Origin: Sinorhizobium terangae
GTDB taxonomy: Bacteria; Pseudomonadota; Alphaproteobacteria; Rhizobiales; Rhizobiaceae
Length of the DNA: 64,000 bases
Reading direction: 5' to 3'
NCBI RefSeq assembly: GCF_029714365.1
Contig: NZ_CP121659.1
Span: 1,922,001-1,986,000, forward strand
Of this stretch, positions 33,985 through 42,869 are shown one piece after another. The notes under the pieces are model-generated. The model was not told the origin of the DNA and searched no databases. It saw only the letters and a program-made list of their open reading frames with translations. Position 1 is the stretch's first letter, and each line of letters opens with the position of its first letter. The position numbers were made by a program, and so were the translations under genes.

Positions 33985-34009
33985 GGAACCATTGCCTGCG
34001 TGTACGGTT
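33985..34009 (+). promoter_or_regulatory. Candidate RpoE2-type (general stress sigma) promoter
   Basis: GGAAC, 18 bases, then TT (33985-34009) matches the Sinorhizobium RpoE2 pattern and ends 29 bp before the DUF982 start. Confidence 0.45.
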
Positions 34010-34038
34010 AGGCCCGCATTGACCGCAGAGTTGAGGCA

Positions 34039-34278
34039 ATGAACGAAAACTGGGGAGAAGCCGTCATCGTCCAATTGGGCGAGCGAGTCGAGATCGTCTG
34101 GACGCCAGCTCATGCGGTTCGCCTGCTCAATGAGCATTGGACCATCGAACAGGGAGCCGCTTACCTGACCGCGCTCAATCAGTGCACCGATGCAATGTTC
34201 GGCATCTATCCGTGGGAGCAGGCCCGCGCATCCTTCATTGCCGCTGTCGAGGAGGCCAAAATCAAGAAGCTGCGCTGA
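34039..34278 (+). CDS. DUF982 family protein
   Basis: A 79-residue protein (MNENWGEAVIVQLGERVEIV...) with the DUF982 pattern VRLLNEHW...G.AYLTALNQCTDAMFG...ASFIAAVEEAKI. The family is nearly restricted to Rhizobiales, often multi-copy and without known function. A candidate general-stress promoter precedes it. Confidence 0.85.
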   Translation: MNENWGEAVIVQLGERVEIVWTPAHAVRLLNEHWTIEQGAAYLTALNQCTDAMFGIYPWEQARASFIAAVEEAKIKKLR

Positions 34279-34392
34279 CATCATTCGTTCGCCTCGCTTA
34301 CCCCCCCAAAGCCCCGCAATTTTATGTTGTGGCAAATGAAAAATCTGATTTACTGCCACTTCGCTGCTTGGCTTTTGAGGGGGATATGGCCG

Positions 34393-35067
34393 ATGGAGTG
34401 GACGCGCAGGGATATTGTGCTTGGTGGGTTGGCGTCACTTGGGACCGTAACGATCCAGAAACCCACACTCGCAGCGGCGTCTTCCTATTTTTCCGGCACC
34501 GCCGTCGACAATGGTGTGACGTACCGAAGCACCAACTTTGCCAAGATCGACAAGAAGTGGCGCCGCCAGGTTGTCAAATATTTCAGCAGTGAGCCGATCG
34601 GCACAGTCGTTGTCGATACCAGGCACCATTTTCTCTACCTGATCATGGAGAACAAGACCGCCATCCGCTACGGCGTCGGTGTCGGCCGCGAGGGCTTCAA
34701 ATGGTATGGCCGCGCCACGATCGATCGGAAGTCGCTCTGGCCACGCTGGACGCCGCCGCCAGAGATGCGTGAGCGCCACCCCGAACTGCCTGAATCGGTC
34801 GAGGGAGGCTCGCCGAAGAATCCGCTTGGCCCGCGCGCCATGTACCTGCTTCGCGATGGTGTAGATACCGGCTATCGCTTGCATGGGACGCTGGAGCCGG
34901 GCAGCATCGGCAGGGATGCCTCCAGCGGTTGCATCCGCATGTTCAACGAAGATGCAATCGATCTTTATCAGCGCTGCCCCATCGGCACCGCGGTGCAAGT
35001 GCTGCCGCACATTGCCGACCAGGCCGAAAGTGCCGCTGAGGTCAGCCAGGCAACTGCGGTCGAATGA
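34393..35067 (+). CDS. L,D-transpeptidase (YkuD domain)
   Basis: A 224-residue exported enzyme with a Tat-like signal (TRRDIVLGGLASLGTV). The YkuD domain begins near IGTVVVDTRHHFLYLI and ends with the catalytic block YRLHGTLEPGSIGRDASSGCIRM, where the H and C form the active site. Such enzymes make 3-3 cross-links in peptidoglycan or attach outer-membrane proteins to it. The start at 34393 has GAGGGGG upstream. The following OmpA-like lipoprotein overlaps it by 4 bp, so the two are co-translated and probably work together at the cell wall. Confidence 0.88.
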   Translation: MEWTRRDIVLGGLASLGTVTIQKPTLAAASSYFSGTAVDNGVTYRSTNFAKIDKKWRRQVVKYFSSEPIGTVVVDTRHHFLYLIMENKTAIRYGVGVGREGFKWYGRATIDRKSLWPRWTPPPEMRERHPELPESVEGGSPKNPLGPRAMYLLRDGVDTGYRLHGTLEPGSIGRDASSGCIRMFNEDAIDLYQRCPIGTAVQVLPHIADQAESAAEVSQATAVE

Positions 35068-35636
35068 GGCCCGGTCGAATGAGGAATATCACGCTGATGT
35101 CTGCTTTGACCGGATGCACGAGGCTGCTCGCCGCCGCGGCCATGCTTCTGACGCTCGCCGCCTGCAACACCACCACTGAAATCGCCGCGTTGGAAGAGCC
35201 GACCGCGGCGCCGATCACCGGACAGACCAACGATCCGGCGCCCGGTTTCGAAAATGTCGTGGCCGGCAGCGAAGAGGACTTCATCCTGAATGTCGGCCGG
35301 CGGACCTACTTCACGAAGGACTCGTCCGCGCTCGATTCCGTCGCCATGGCGACGTTGGACAAGCAAGCCATCTGGCTCAACAGCAACCCGCGTTGGCTGG
35401 TCAAGCTGCAGGGATTTGCCGACGATTCCGGGTCCGCGTCAAACATGGAAACGCTGTCGCAGAAACGCGCCGACGCGGTGATGGCCTATCTCGTCTCGAA
35501 GGGCGTAGATGCCAACCGCCTGTGGGCCAAGGGTTACGGCAACGACCGCGAGGTTCGTGACTGCACGGACCGCTCCTGCCAGGTTCAGAATCGGCGCGTC
35601 GTCTCCAACCTGCGCACCGAGCGCGACGCGCTCTGA
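35064..35636 (+). CDS. OmpA/Pal-like peptidoglycan-binding lipoprotein
   Basis: A 190-residue protein whose N-terminus holds a lipoprotein signal (LLAAAAMLLTLAAC-N lipobox). The C-terminal OmpA-like domain (about residues 75-185) carries LQGFADDSGSASNMETLSQKRADAVMAYLVSKGV and NRLWAKGYGN, the standard diaminopimelate-binding fold. It overlaps the transpeptidase stop by ATGA; the true start may be a later ATG (35079 or 35097). Its role is probably outer-membrane anchoring to peptidoglycan. Confidence 0.85.
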   Translation: MRPGRMRNITLMSALTGCTRLLAAAAMLLTLAACNTTTEIAALEEPTAAPITGQTNDPAPGFENVVAGSEEDFILNVGRRTYFTKDSSALDSVAMATLDKQAIWLNSNPRWLVKLQGFADDSGSASNMETLSQKRADAVMAYLVSKGVDANRLWAKGYGNDREVRDCTDRSCQVQNRRVVSNLRTERDAL

Positions 35637-35773
35637 TCGCGGGATGCTTTGCGGCTATCTTGCTTGACAGCGCCGGCTGAAGAGCGGAAAACACCCCGCA
35701 TGGGGTTGCGATCACCCCACGAGGCGACAGCCGAAGCATCGCGTCCGATCAACCGCTAGACGGAGGACGCGCC

Positions 35774-36589
35774 ATGCCGTCACTTCTCGAAATTTCATCC
35801 GAAAAGCTTGCCCGCCTTATCGGCACCCCGAAATGCCCGGCTCTTATCGATGTGCGCACCGACGAGGATTTCGCAGCCGATCCGCGGCTGGTCCCCGGCT
35901 CGGTCCGGCGCGATTACCGCGAATTGCAGCTCTGGATCGATGACCTCTACGGTCAGTCGGTGATTGTCATCTGCCATCGCGGCAAGAAGCTCAGTCACGG
36001 CATTGCCGCCTGGCTCCGCCACGCCGGCATTAAAGCCGATGTGCTCGAGGGCGGCTTCGAAGCCTGGGCCGGGTCCGGATACCCGGCGGTTCCCGCCTCC
36101 GTCTTGCCCAAGCGCGATGAACAGGGGCGCACCGTCTGGGTGACACGATCGCGGCCGAAGATCGACCGGATTGCCTGCCCTTGGCTCATCCGACGCTTCA
36201 TCGATCCCAACGCGGTGTTCCTGTTCGTTGCCCCATCGGAAGTCGAGGCGGTCGCGGATCGCTTCCAGGCGACGCCGTTCGACATCGACGCCCCGATCCG
36301 CTTGAGCCATCGCGGCGAACTCTGTACGTTCGATGTGATGGTTGAGGAGTTCGGGCTTGCGACGGATCCCCTGCTCCACCTTGCAACGATTGTGCGCGGC
36401 GCCGACACGGCGCGCCTGGACCTCTCACCGCAAGCTCCCGGCCTTCTTGCCGCATCGCTCGGCCTGTCGCGTATGTACGCGGACGACAATGAACAACTTG
36501 AGGCAGGCCTGCTTCTTTACGACGCGTTTTACCGCTGGTGCCGCGACGCCACCGACGAAACGCACAACTGGCCGAAAAAGGGAGCGTGA
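35774..36589 (+). CDS. Chromate resistance protein, rhodanese plus ChrB-like
   Basis: A 271-residue fusion. Residues of about 1-110 are a rhodanese domain (LIDVRTDEDFAADPRLVPGS...VIVICHRGKKLSHGIAAWLR with active-site Cys in VICHRG). The rest is the ChrB C-terminal region (WVTRSRPKIDRIACPWLIRRFIDPNAVFLFV...CTFDVMVEEFG). Proteins of this type accompany ChrA and act as chromate-responsive regulators or sulfur/chromate handlers. The ChrA ATG overlaps the stop by one base, so co-translation is likely. Confidence 0.88.
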   Translation: MPSLLEISSEKLARLIGTPKCPALIDVRTDEDFAADPRLVPGSVRRDYRELQLWIDDLYGQSVIVICHRGKKLSHGIAAWLRHAGIKADVLEGGFEAWAGSGYPAVPASVLPKRDEQGRTVWVTRSRPKIDRIACPWLIRRFIDPNAVFLFVAPSEVEAVADRFQATPFDIDAPIRLSHRGELCTFDVMVEEFGLATDPLLHLATIVRGADTARLDLSPQAPGLLAASLGLSRMYADDNEQLEAGLLLYDAFYRWCRDATDETHNWPKKGA

Positions 36590-38001
36590 TGTTGACCGGG
36601 ATTCTGCGGAACACCAGCCCCGCATCTGAGCACCAGTTGAGCCACGGTATTTCCTTCTCCGAGGCGCTCCGCGTCTGGGCGCGCGTGGCTGCCTTGAGCT
36701 TCGGCGGCCCCGCCGGGCAGATTGCGATAATGCATCGCATCATCGTCGAGGAGAAGTGCTGGATCGGCGAAACGCGGTTCCTGCACGCGCTCAATTACTG
36801 CACGCTGCTGCCGGGGCCGGAGGCGCAGCAGCTTGCGATCTATATCGGCTGGCTCCTGCACAAGACCAAGGGCGGGCTGGTCGCCGGGACCCTTTTCGTG
36901 CTTCCCGGCGCCGTCGCCATCATGGCGTTAAGCTGGATCTACGCCATCTTCGGAAATGTCGGAGCCGTCCAGGCGCTGTTCTTCGGATTGAAGGCCGCGG
37001 TTCTGGCAATCGTGCTCGAGGCGGTCATTCGCATCGGCCGGCGGGCGCTCAAGAACAACGTCATGCTGGCGCTCGCCGCCGGGGCATTCATCGCGCTTTT
37101 CCTGTTCCGTGCCCCCTTCCCCATGGTCGTGCTGGCCGCGGGCGTCATCGGCTATTTTGGCGGCCGGGCCGGCTGGGCGGCGTTTCTTGCGAGCAATGGC
37201 CACGGCAAGGTCGGCGGCAGACAGGTCGCCGACGTCGACAGCGCACTTGGCGAAGAGATTCCGCCCCACGCCCGCCCACCGATGAGCTGGCCGCTCAAGG
37301 TCGCCGCGGTCGGACTGCTGCTCTGGGGCGGGCCCGTTTTCGCCCTGTTGGTATTTCTGGGACAGGGCAACGTCTTCACGGACATCTCGATCTTCTTTTC
37401 CAAGATGGCCATGGTCACCTTCGGCGGCGCCTACGCCGTTCTCTCCTACGTCGCCCAGCAGGCGGTCGAGCACTATCATTGGCTGAAGCCCGGCGAGATG
37501 CTTGACGGTCTCGGCATGGCGGAGACAACGCCCGGCCCGCTGATCATGGTGACGCAGTTCGTTGGGTTCATGGGCGCTTACCGGGAGCCGGGTTCCCTCA
37601 ATCCTTTGCTTGCCGGCACGTTGGGTGGACTGCTGACGACCTGGGTGACCTTCGTGCCCTGCTTTCTCTGGATTTTCCTTGGCGCACCCTTCATGGAGAC
37701 GATGCGCAGCAACAAGGCTCTGTCGGCCGCACTGGCCGCGATCACGGCCGCGGTCGTCGGCGTCATCCTCAACCTGGCGGTCTGGTTCGCCTTGCACGTG
37801 CTGTTTCGCGAACTCTATGAAGCGCATTGGCTCGGCATGACGATCGACGTTCCGGTCCTGAGTTCCGTCAACGTGGCATCGCTGATCCTGACGCTCGCGG
37901 CGATGGTCGCAGTGTTCCGCTTCAACATAGGCATGCTGACGGTCTTGGCCGGCTCTTCCCTCACCGGCCTCTTCTGTGGATTGCTGATGGGGTGGGTTTA
38001 G
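36589..38001 (+). CDS. chrA: Chromate efflux transporter ChrA
   Basis: A 470-residue inner-membrane protein of the CHR superfamily, long (two-domain) type. Each half carries the family signature: FGGPAGQIAIMHRIIVEEKCWI...LLPGPEAQQLAIYIGW early and FGGAYAVLSYVAQQAVEHYHWL...TTPGPLIMVTQFVGFMGA late, with about 10-12 membrane helices. It should export chromate (or take part in sulfate/chromate exchange). It starts on the stop of the ChrB-like gene, and the MFS gene follows 15 bp later. Confidence 0.92.
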   Translation: MLTGILRNTSPASEHQLSHGISFSEALRVWARVAALSFGGPAGQIAIMHRIIVEEKCWIGETRFLHALNYCTLLPGPEAQQLAIYIGWLLHKTKGGLVAGTLFVLPGAVAIMALSWIYAIFGNVGAVQALFFGLKAAVLAIVLEAVIRIGRRALKNNVMLALAAGAFIALFLFRAPFPMVVLAAGVIGYFGGRAGWAAFLASNGHGKVGGRQVADVDSALGEEIPPHARPPMSWPLKVAAVGLLLWGGPVFALLVFLGQGNVFTDISIFFSKMAMVTFGGAYAVLSYVAQQAVEHYHWLKPGEMLDGLGMAETTPGPLIMVTQFVGFMGAYREPGSLNPLLAGTLGGLLTTWVTFVPCFLWIFLGAPFMETMRSNKALSAALAAITAAVVGVILNLAVWFALHVLFRELYEAHWLGMTIDVPVLSSVNVASLILTLAAMVAVFRFNIGMLTVLAGSSLTGLFCGLLMGWV

Positions 38002-38016
38002 AGCGGAGCTACTCCG

Positions 38017-39213
38017 GTGCAAGGCATTCATCCGGCCACATATCTTTTCGCAGCGCGGGCTCTGCGCGACTTTGGCGACGGTTTCGTCGCCATCCTGTTG
38101 CCAGTCTACCTGCTCGCCCTCGGCTTTTCGTCGCTGCAAGTCGGCGTCATCGCGACAGCATCGCTCTTTGGCTCTGCCCTCCTGACGATCGCCATCGGGT
38201 TTCTCGGCGCCCGCCATGATCTGCGCGGTCTGCTTTTGGCAGCCGCCAGCCTGATGGTCGCCAGCGGTGTGGCCATGTCCATGATCAACGATTATGCGCT
38301 GCTGCTCGTGGTCGCATTTGCCGGCACGATCAATCCCTCCGCCGGCAGTGTGAGCGTCTTCGTGCCGCTGGAGCATGCGGTGCTCACCCGCGAAGTAGCG
38401 AGTGTCGAGCGCACGAGGATGTTCGCTCGCTACAGCCTCGTCGGCGCGCTCGCAAGCGCAGTCGGCGCACTCGCCGCGGCACTGCCCGACCTGATGACGC
38501 GCCTGGCGCTGGGGCATCTGGCAGCCATCAAGCTGATGTTCGTTCTCTACGCGGTCGTGGGCATCCTTGGCGGCCTTCTTTATGCACGGATACCGTCTCG
38601 CCCCGCGAGCCGCGAATCCGACAAAACCACGGCACTCGGCCCCTCGCGTGCCATCGTCCTGAAGCTTGCAGCCCTGTTCAGCCTCGATGCATTCGCCGGC
38701 GGATTCGTGGTCCAGTCGCTGCTCGCCCTCTGGCTGTTCGAGCGGTTCAACCTCTCGCTCTTTGAAGCCGGTGTGTTTTTCTTCTGGACGGGCGTGCTGT
38801 CGGCGTTCTCGTTTCCCGTCGCCGCGTGGTTATCGAAGCGGGTCGGGCTCATCAACACCATGGTGTTTACGCACATTCCCTCCAGCATCGCCCTGGCGCT
38901 TGCGGCATTCGCGCCGAGCCTCCCATTGGTGCTTGTCCTGCTGCTCATCCGAGCGGCACTGTCGCAGATGGACGTGCCGACACGCTCGTCCTATGTGATG
39001 GCAGTCGTAACAGAGGCGGAACGCGCTGCTGCCGCAAGCTTCACCTCGGTGCCGCGCAGTCTTGCCGCAGCCGCCAGCCCAGCGCTTGCGGGCGCTCTCT
39101 TTGCTGCGTCCTATCGCGCCTCGCCGCTCCTCATCTGCGCCGGACTGAAGATCACCTACGACCTCCTGTTGCTGCTGCAATTCCGGCACCTCAAGCCGCC
39201 CGAGGAATGCTGA
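38017..39213 (+). CDS. Major facilitator superfamily transporter, metal-island linked
   Basis: A 398-residue protein with 12 predicted membrane helices and a soluble central loop (about residues 185-205). The loop motif LSKRVGLINTMV in the second half fits MFS. It starts with GTG after GGAG, 15 bp after chrA, and stands before arsR, so it could belong to either the chromate or the arsenic function. Substrate unknown; ArsJ/ArsK-like arsenical export is one possibility. Confidence 0.85.
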   Translation: MQGIHPATYLFAARALRDFGDGFVAILLPVYLLALGFSSLQVGVIATASLFGSALLTIAIGFLGARHDLRGLLLAAASLMVASGVAMSMINDYALLLVVAFAGTINPSAGSVSVFVPLEHAVLTREVASVERTRMFARYSLVGALASAVGALAAALPDLMTRLALGHLAAIKLMFVLYAVVGILGGLLYARIPSRPASRESDKTTALGPSRAIVLKLAALFSLDAFAGGFVVQSLLALWLFERFNLSLFEAGVFFFWTGVLSAFSFPVAAWLSKRVGLINTMVFTHIPSSIALALAAFAPSLPLVLVLLLIRAALSQMDVPTRSSYVMAVVTEAERAAAASFTSVPRSLAAAASPALAGALFAASYRASPLLICAGLKITYDLLLLLQFRHLKPPEEC

Positions 39214-39250
39214 ACGCGGACCTCACTTTAGTTTAAGGGTGGCAGCGTCA

Positions 39251-39284
39251 TTGACTTGCCATATGCATCCATTATTCTGGATAT
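39251..39284 (+). promoter_or_regulatory. ars promoter and ArsR operator
   Basis: TTGACT (39251) and TATTCT (39273) are spaced 16 bp apart. An inverted repeat ATCCA-N6-TGGAT (39267-39282) overlaps the -10, well placed for ArsR repression. The ATG at 39285 leaves almost no leader. Confidence 0.6.
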
Positions 39285-39644
39285 ATGGATGAAAACCAAG
39301 CGATCACTGCCCTAGCCGCCCTTGCGCAGCCGACGCGCCTGAGGACGTTTCGCCTGCTGGTCGAACGCGAACCCGAAGGGGTGCCGGCGGGTGAGCTGGC
39401 CAGACTGGCCGACGTGCCGCAAAACACCATGTCGGCGCATCTCGCGACGCTTTCGCAGGCGGGGTTGGTTCGCGGTGAGCGGCAAAGCCGCTCGATCATC
39501 TACCGCGTCGATCTCGATCGGTTCCGGTCCGTGATGCTCTACCTCCTGCAGGATTGCTGCGGCGGCAACGCCAATCTCTGCGCGCCGTTGATTACCGATC
39601 TGACCCCATGCTGCACTCCCAAGGAGGAGGGGCAAACACGATGA
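39285..39644 (+). CDS. arsR: ArsR family arsenic-responsive repressor
   Basis: A 119-residue winged-helix repressor (ALAQPTRLRTFRLLV...LADVPQNTMSAHLATLSQAGLV). Cysteines at LLQDCCGGNANLC and at the tail TPCCTP can bind As(III), releasing DNA. A palindrome overlaps the upstream promoter. It heads the genes arsC-aqpS-arsC-arsH. Confidence 0.9.
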   Translation: MDENQAITALAALAQPTRLRTFRLLVEREPEGVPAGELARLADVPQNTMSAHLATLSQAGLVRGERQSRSIIYRVDLDRFRSVMLYLLQDCCGGNANLCAPLITDLTPCCTPKEEGQTR

Positions 39645-39663
39645 GACAAGTTGGGAGAATGAC

Positions 39664-40173
39664 ATGAGCGATAGGGTCTACAACGTCCTCTTTCTGTGCA
39701 CGGGCAACTCGGCCCGCTCCATCATCGCCGAAGCCATTCTGAACAGGCTCGGCATGGGCAGGTTCAAGGCTTACTCGGCGGGGTCGCATCCGAAGGGCGA
39801 GGTGCATCCGTTTGCCATGCAGCTCCTCAAGGGACTGAACTACGACACATCCTTTGCCCGATCGAAGGCCTGGGATGAGTTTGCCGTTCCCGGTGCGCCG
39901 CAACTGGATTTCGTGTTCACCGTTTGCGACAGGGCCGCCGCCGAGGCCTGTCCGGTCTGGCCCGGTCAGCCGATGACCGCGCACTGGGGCGTGCCTGATC
40001 CGGCCGCGGCCGAGGGCAGCGAGACCGAGCGGCACTTTTCCTTCGCCGAGACCTACCGGATGCTGAACAACCGCATCTCGATCTTTGTCAGCCTGCCGAT
40101 GACGAGCCTCGACAAGCTCGCCCTGCAAAGAAGGCTGGACGAGATCGGTCGCGATATTCCGAAGGCTGGCTGA
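39664..40173 (+). CDS. arsC: Arsenate reductase, low-molecular-weight phosphatase type
   Basis: A 169-residue enzyme with the phosphatase P-loop C12-TGNSA-R18 near the N-terminus (VLFLCTGNSARSIIAEAIL), the thioredoxin/glutaredoxin-coupled arsenate reductase type. Further cysteines (VCDRAAAEACPVW) may take part in disulfide relay. It reduces arsenate to arsenite. It lies between arsR and aqpS with 3 bp to the latter. Confidence 0.9.
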   Translation: MSDRVYNVLFLCTGNSARSIIAEAILNRLGMGRFKAYSAGSHPKGEVHPFAMQLLKGLNYDTSFARSKAWDEFAVPGAPQLDFVFTVCDRAAAEACPVWPGQPMTAHWGVPDPAAAEGSETERHFSFAETYRMLNNRISIFVSLPMTSLDKLALQRRLDEIGRDIPKAG

Positions 40174-40176
40174 AGC

Positions 40177-40875
40177 ATGGCATTCGATCTCAAACGCCGC
40201 CTTGCCGCGGAAGCCCTTGGCACCGCAATTCTTGTCGCGACCGTCGTCGGCTCCGGGATCATGGCCGACCGTCTCTCCGACGACGTGGCGGTCTCGCTGC
40301 TCGGCAACACGATGCCGACGGGCGCGATCCTCGTCGTCCTCATCAGCATTCTCGGCCCCATCTCCGGCGCGCACTTCAATCCGGCCGTGACGATGGTGTT
40401 TGCGGCAAGGCGCGAGATCGAGGCGACGGCGGCCGTGCTCTACATCCTCGCCCAGGCCGTGGGCGGCATCGCCGGCACGTTGATCGCCCATGCCATGTTC
40501 GACCTTCCCCTGTTCCAGGTGTCGGAAACGGTCCGCACGGGAACAGGCCAGTGGATCGCCGAGGCGGTTGCCACCTTCGGACTCGTCCTCACGATCCTCG
40601 CGGGCCTGCGCTTCCGCGCCGACGCCATTCCGTGGCTGGTCGGCCTCTATATCACGGCGGCCTACTGGTTCACGGCGTCGACCTCGTTCGCGAACCCCGC
40701 CGTCGCCGTCGCCCGCGCATTCTCGAACACATTTTCGGGCATCCGCCCAACGGACGTGCCGGGCTTCATAGTCGCCGAAGTCGTCGGCGCACTCGTCGCC
40801 ACAGCCGTCGTCGGATGGATGTTCGCCGAACGAAACACGGCAGTGTCTCCCATAACCGTCAAGGAAGCCGAATGA
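40177..40875 (+). CDS. aqpS: Aquaglyceroporin AqpS
   Basis: A 232-residue MIP channel with six membrane helices and both NPA loops (GAHFNPAVTMVF and SFANPAVAVARAF). In Sinorhizobium meliloti the aqpS gene replaces an arsenite pump in the ars operon: arsenate is reduced inside and arsenite leaves through this channel. The same gene context is seen here. The stop overlaps the following arsC start by ATGA. Confidence 0.92.
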   Translation: MAFDLKRRLAAEALGTAILVATVVGSGIMADRLSDDVAVSLLGNTMPTGAILVVLISILGPISGAHFNPAVTMVFAARREIEATAAVLYILAQAVGGIAGTLIAHAMFDLPLFQVSETVRTGTGQWIAEAVATFGLVLTILAGLRFRADAIPWLVGLYITAAYWFTASTSFANPAVAVARAFSNTFSGIRPTDVPGFIVAEVVGALVATAVVGWMFAERNTAVSPITVKEAE

Positions 40876-41303
40876 CCATGGACGTCACCATTTATCACAA
40901 CCCCGCATGCGGGACTTCGCGTAACACACTGGCCCTGATCCGCCACGCCGGCATCGAGCCAAAGGTCATCGACTACTTGAAAACGCCGCCGACCCGCGAG
41001 GAACTCGCGAAGATGATCCGCGACGCCGGCTTCTCCGTCCGTGAGGCCATCCGGGAGAAGGGAACGCCCTATGCGGAGCTCGGTCTGGACGATCCGGCAC
41101 TCTCCGATGAGCAGCTCCTGTCGGCAATGCTGGAGCATCCGATCCTCATCAACCGCCCCTTCGTCGTCACTCCGATGGGCACCCGGCTGGCACGGCCGTC
41201 CGAGGCCGTTCTCGACATCCTGCCCGCCGAGGCGTTCAAGGGACCGTTCGTCAAGGAAGATGGAGAGAAGGTTCTTGATGAAGAAGGCCGCCGCATTGTC
41301 TGA
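40872..41303 (+). CDS. arsC: Arsenate reductase, glutaredoxin-coupled type
   Basis: A 143-residue Spx/ArsC-fold enzyme with the active-site pattern [12 protein letters not shown] (C13) and [20 protein letters not shown], the plasmid R773-type family using glutathione and glutaredoxin. It is a second, unrelated arsenate reductase in this operon. Both gene junctions overlap (4 bp with aqpS, 26 bp with arsH). Confidence 0.92.
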   Translation: MTMDVTIYHNPACGTSRNTLALIRHAGIEPKVIDYLKTPPTREELAKMIRDAGFSVREAIREKGTPYAELGLDDPALSDEQLLSAMLEHPILINRPFVVTPMGTRLARPSEAVLDILPAEAFKGPFVKEDGEKVLDEEGRRIV

Positions 41304-42003
41304 TCTTCCTGCCGCCGATCTGCGCCATCTCCTCAAGCCGGACGTCGACGCGCTCCGGCCGCCATTCTCGACCCATCCGCCGCGCATCCTGATCCTCTAT
41401 GGATCGCTTCGTCAGGTGTCCTATTCGCGGCTCCTTGCCCAGGAGGCCGGACGGTTGCTGGAGCATTTCGGAGCCGAAGTGCGCTTCTTCGACCCTTCCG
41501 GCCTGCCGCTTCCGGACGACGCGCCCGCCAGCCATCCGAAGGTCCAGGAACTGCGCGACCTGTCCGAATGGTCGGAGGGCCAGGTCTGGGTGAGCCCGGA
41601 ACGCCACGGGGCGATCACCGGAATCATGAAGGCGCAGATCGACTGGATACCGCTTTCGATCGGCTCGATACGGCCGACCCAAGGCAAGACCCTCGCCGTT
41701 ATGCAGGTGTCTGGCGGCTCGCAGTCGTTCAACGCCGTCAACACGCTTCGCCTGCTCGGCCGCTGGATGCGGATGATCACGATTCCGAACCAGTCGTCCG
41801 TCGCCAAGGCGTACGAGGAGTTCGACTCAGACGGACGCATGAAGCCGTCGTCCCACTACGACCGCGTCGTTGACGTCTGCGAGGAGTTGGTCAAGTTCAC
41901 GCTGCTGACCCGCGATGCCTCCGACTATCTTGTCGACCGCTACAGCGAACGCAAGGAAGATGCCGCCAAGTTGGAAAAGCGCGTCTCGCTCAAGTCCATC
42001 TGA
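41278..42003 (+). CDS. arsH: ArsH, NADPH-dependent FMN reductase
   Basis: A 241-residue flavodoxin-fold protein. Typical ArsH segments are [54 protein letters not shown] and [17 protein letters not shown]. ArsH oxidises trivalent organoarsenicals and reduces quinones/FMN. The start at 41278 lies inside the end of arsC. Last gene of the ars operon. Confidence 0.93.
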   Translation: MKKAAALSDLPAADLRHLLKPDVDALRPPFSTHPPRILILYGSLRQVSYSRLLAQEAGRLLEHFGAEVRFFDPSGLPLPDDAPASHPKVQELRDLSEWSEGQVWVSPERHGAITGIMKAQIDWIPLSIGSIRPTQGKTLAVMQVSGGSQSFNAVNTLRLLGRWMRMITIPNQSSVAKAYEEFDSDGRMKPSSHYDRVVDVCEELVKFTLLTRDASDYLVDRYSERKEDAAKLEKRVSLKSI

Positions 42004-42077
42004 CGGCGATCCTCATGGGGTCGCAGCTGCCGTAGGCGGCTGGTCGCCTCACCCGACCAGCCGTCGTCGCTACCCGC

Positions 42078-42869
42078 TCACCTCTTGTCCGTGTCATGCT
42101 TCCGCATCGCCGCCTCGCCGGCGTCCGACACCTCGACCCATTTCTTGTCGGGCGCGGCATCCGCGATGTAGCTGTCGTGCCAGTTCCACCACTTGTAGGT
42201 CGGGGTCTGGGGGTAGCCCTCAGGCGAGTCCTCCCAGACCTCCTGCCGTCCGAGCGGCGTGATGTCGAGGTAGTTCCAGGTTCCCCCCATCTGCTCGTCG
42301 CCGCGATTGTTGATGAAATAGGTGCGGAAGATGCGGTCCCCGTCGCGGTAGAACACGTTGGTGCCGTGCCACTCGTCCACGCCGAAATCGGCGTCGAAGC
42401 TGTCGGTGATGGTGAACCACGGCATGTCCCAGCCCATTCGCGCCTTCAGCCGCTTGATCTCCTCCTGCGGTGCGCGCGAAACGAAGACGAGCGTCGTGTC
42501 GCGGGCATTGAGGTGCGCGAGATGAGCCACCTGGTCGGCCACCATGGAGCAGCCGCGGCAGGCGTGCTCGGGCCAGCCGAACACGCCCGGCTCGTAGAAG
42601 GCGCGGTAAACGATCAGCTGGTGCCGGCCGTCGAAGAGGTCAGCGAGACTGACCTTGCCGTCAGCCCCCTCGAACGCATAGTCTTTCGTGACGGCCATCC
42701 ACGGCATTCGCCGGCGTTCGGCGGCGAGCGCGTCACGGGCGCGGGTCTGAGCTTTCTCCTTGACCAACAGCTTCTGCCGGGCCGCCTCCCACGCCTCGGG
42801 CGATACGACCGGCGGGGTGCGCATGGCAGGGTTTCCGGCTTTGCGTGTATTCTCGGCTGGCGTAATCAT
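42078..42869 (-). CDS. DUF899 family thioredoxin-like protein
   Basis: A 263-residue protein of the DUF899 family (thioredoxin-like fold): VSPEAWEAARQKLLVKEKAQTRARDALAAERRRMPW, YRAFYEPG...GCSMVADQVAHLAHLNARDTTLVFVSRAP, and the tail YKWWNWHDSYI. Function unsettled. The Cys in ACRGCSM may be redox-active. It is convergent with arsH. AGGAGG lies about 10 bp upstream of the ATG. Confidence 0.9.
   Translation of the reverse strand: MITPAENTRKAGNPAMRTPPVVSPEAWEAARQKLLVKEKAQTRARDALAAERRRMPWMAVTKDYAFEGADGKVSLADLFDGRHQLIVYRAFYEPGVFGWPEHACRGCSMVADQVAHLAHLNARDTTLVFVSRAPQEEIKRLKARMGWDMPWFTITDSFDADFGVDEWHGTNVFYRDGDRIFRTYFINNRGDEQMGGTWNYLDITPLGRQEVWEDSPEGYPQTPTYKWWNWHDSYIADAAPDKKWVEVSDAGEAAMRKHDTDKR

Noticed and set aside
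33718..34359. 213-codon minus-strand frame over DUF982
   Set aside because: DUF982 on the plus strand is recognisable and has a promoter; the minus frame has no family features.
36928..38517. 529-codon frame opposite chrA and the MFS gene
   Set aside because: It is the reverse of two well-supported membrane proteins and is Gln/His/Asp-rich without domain pattern.
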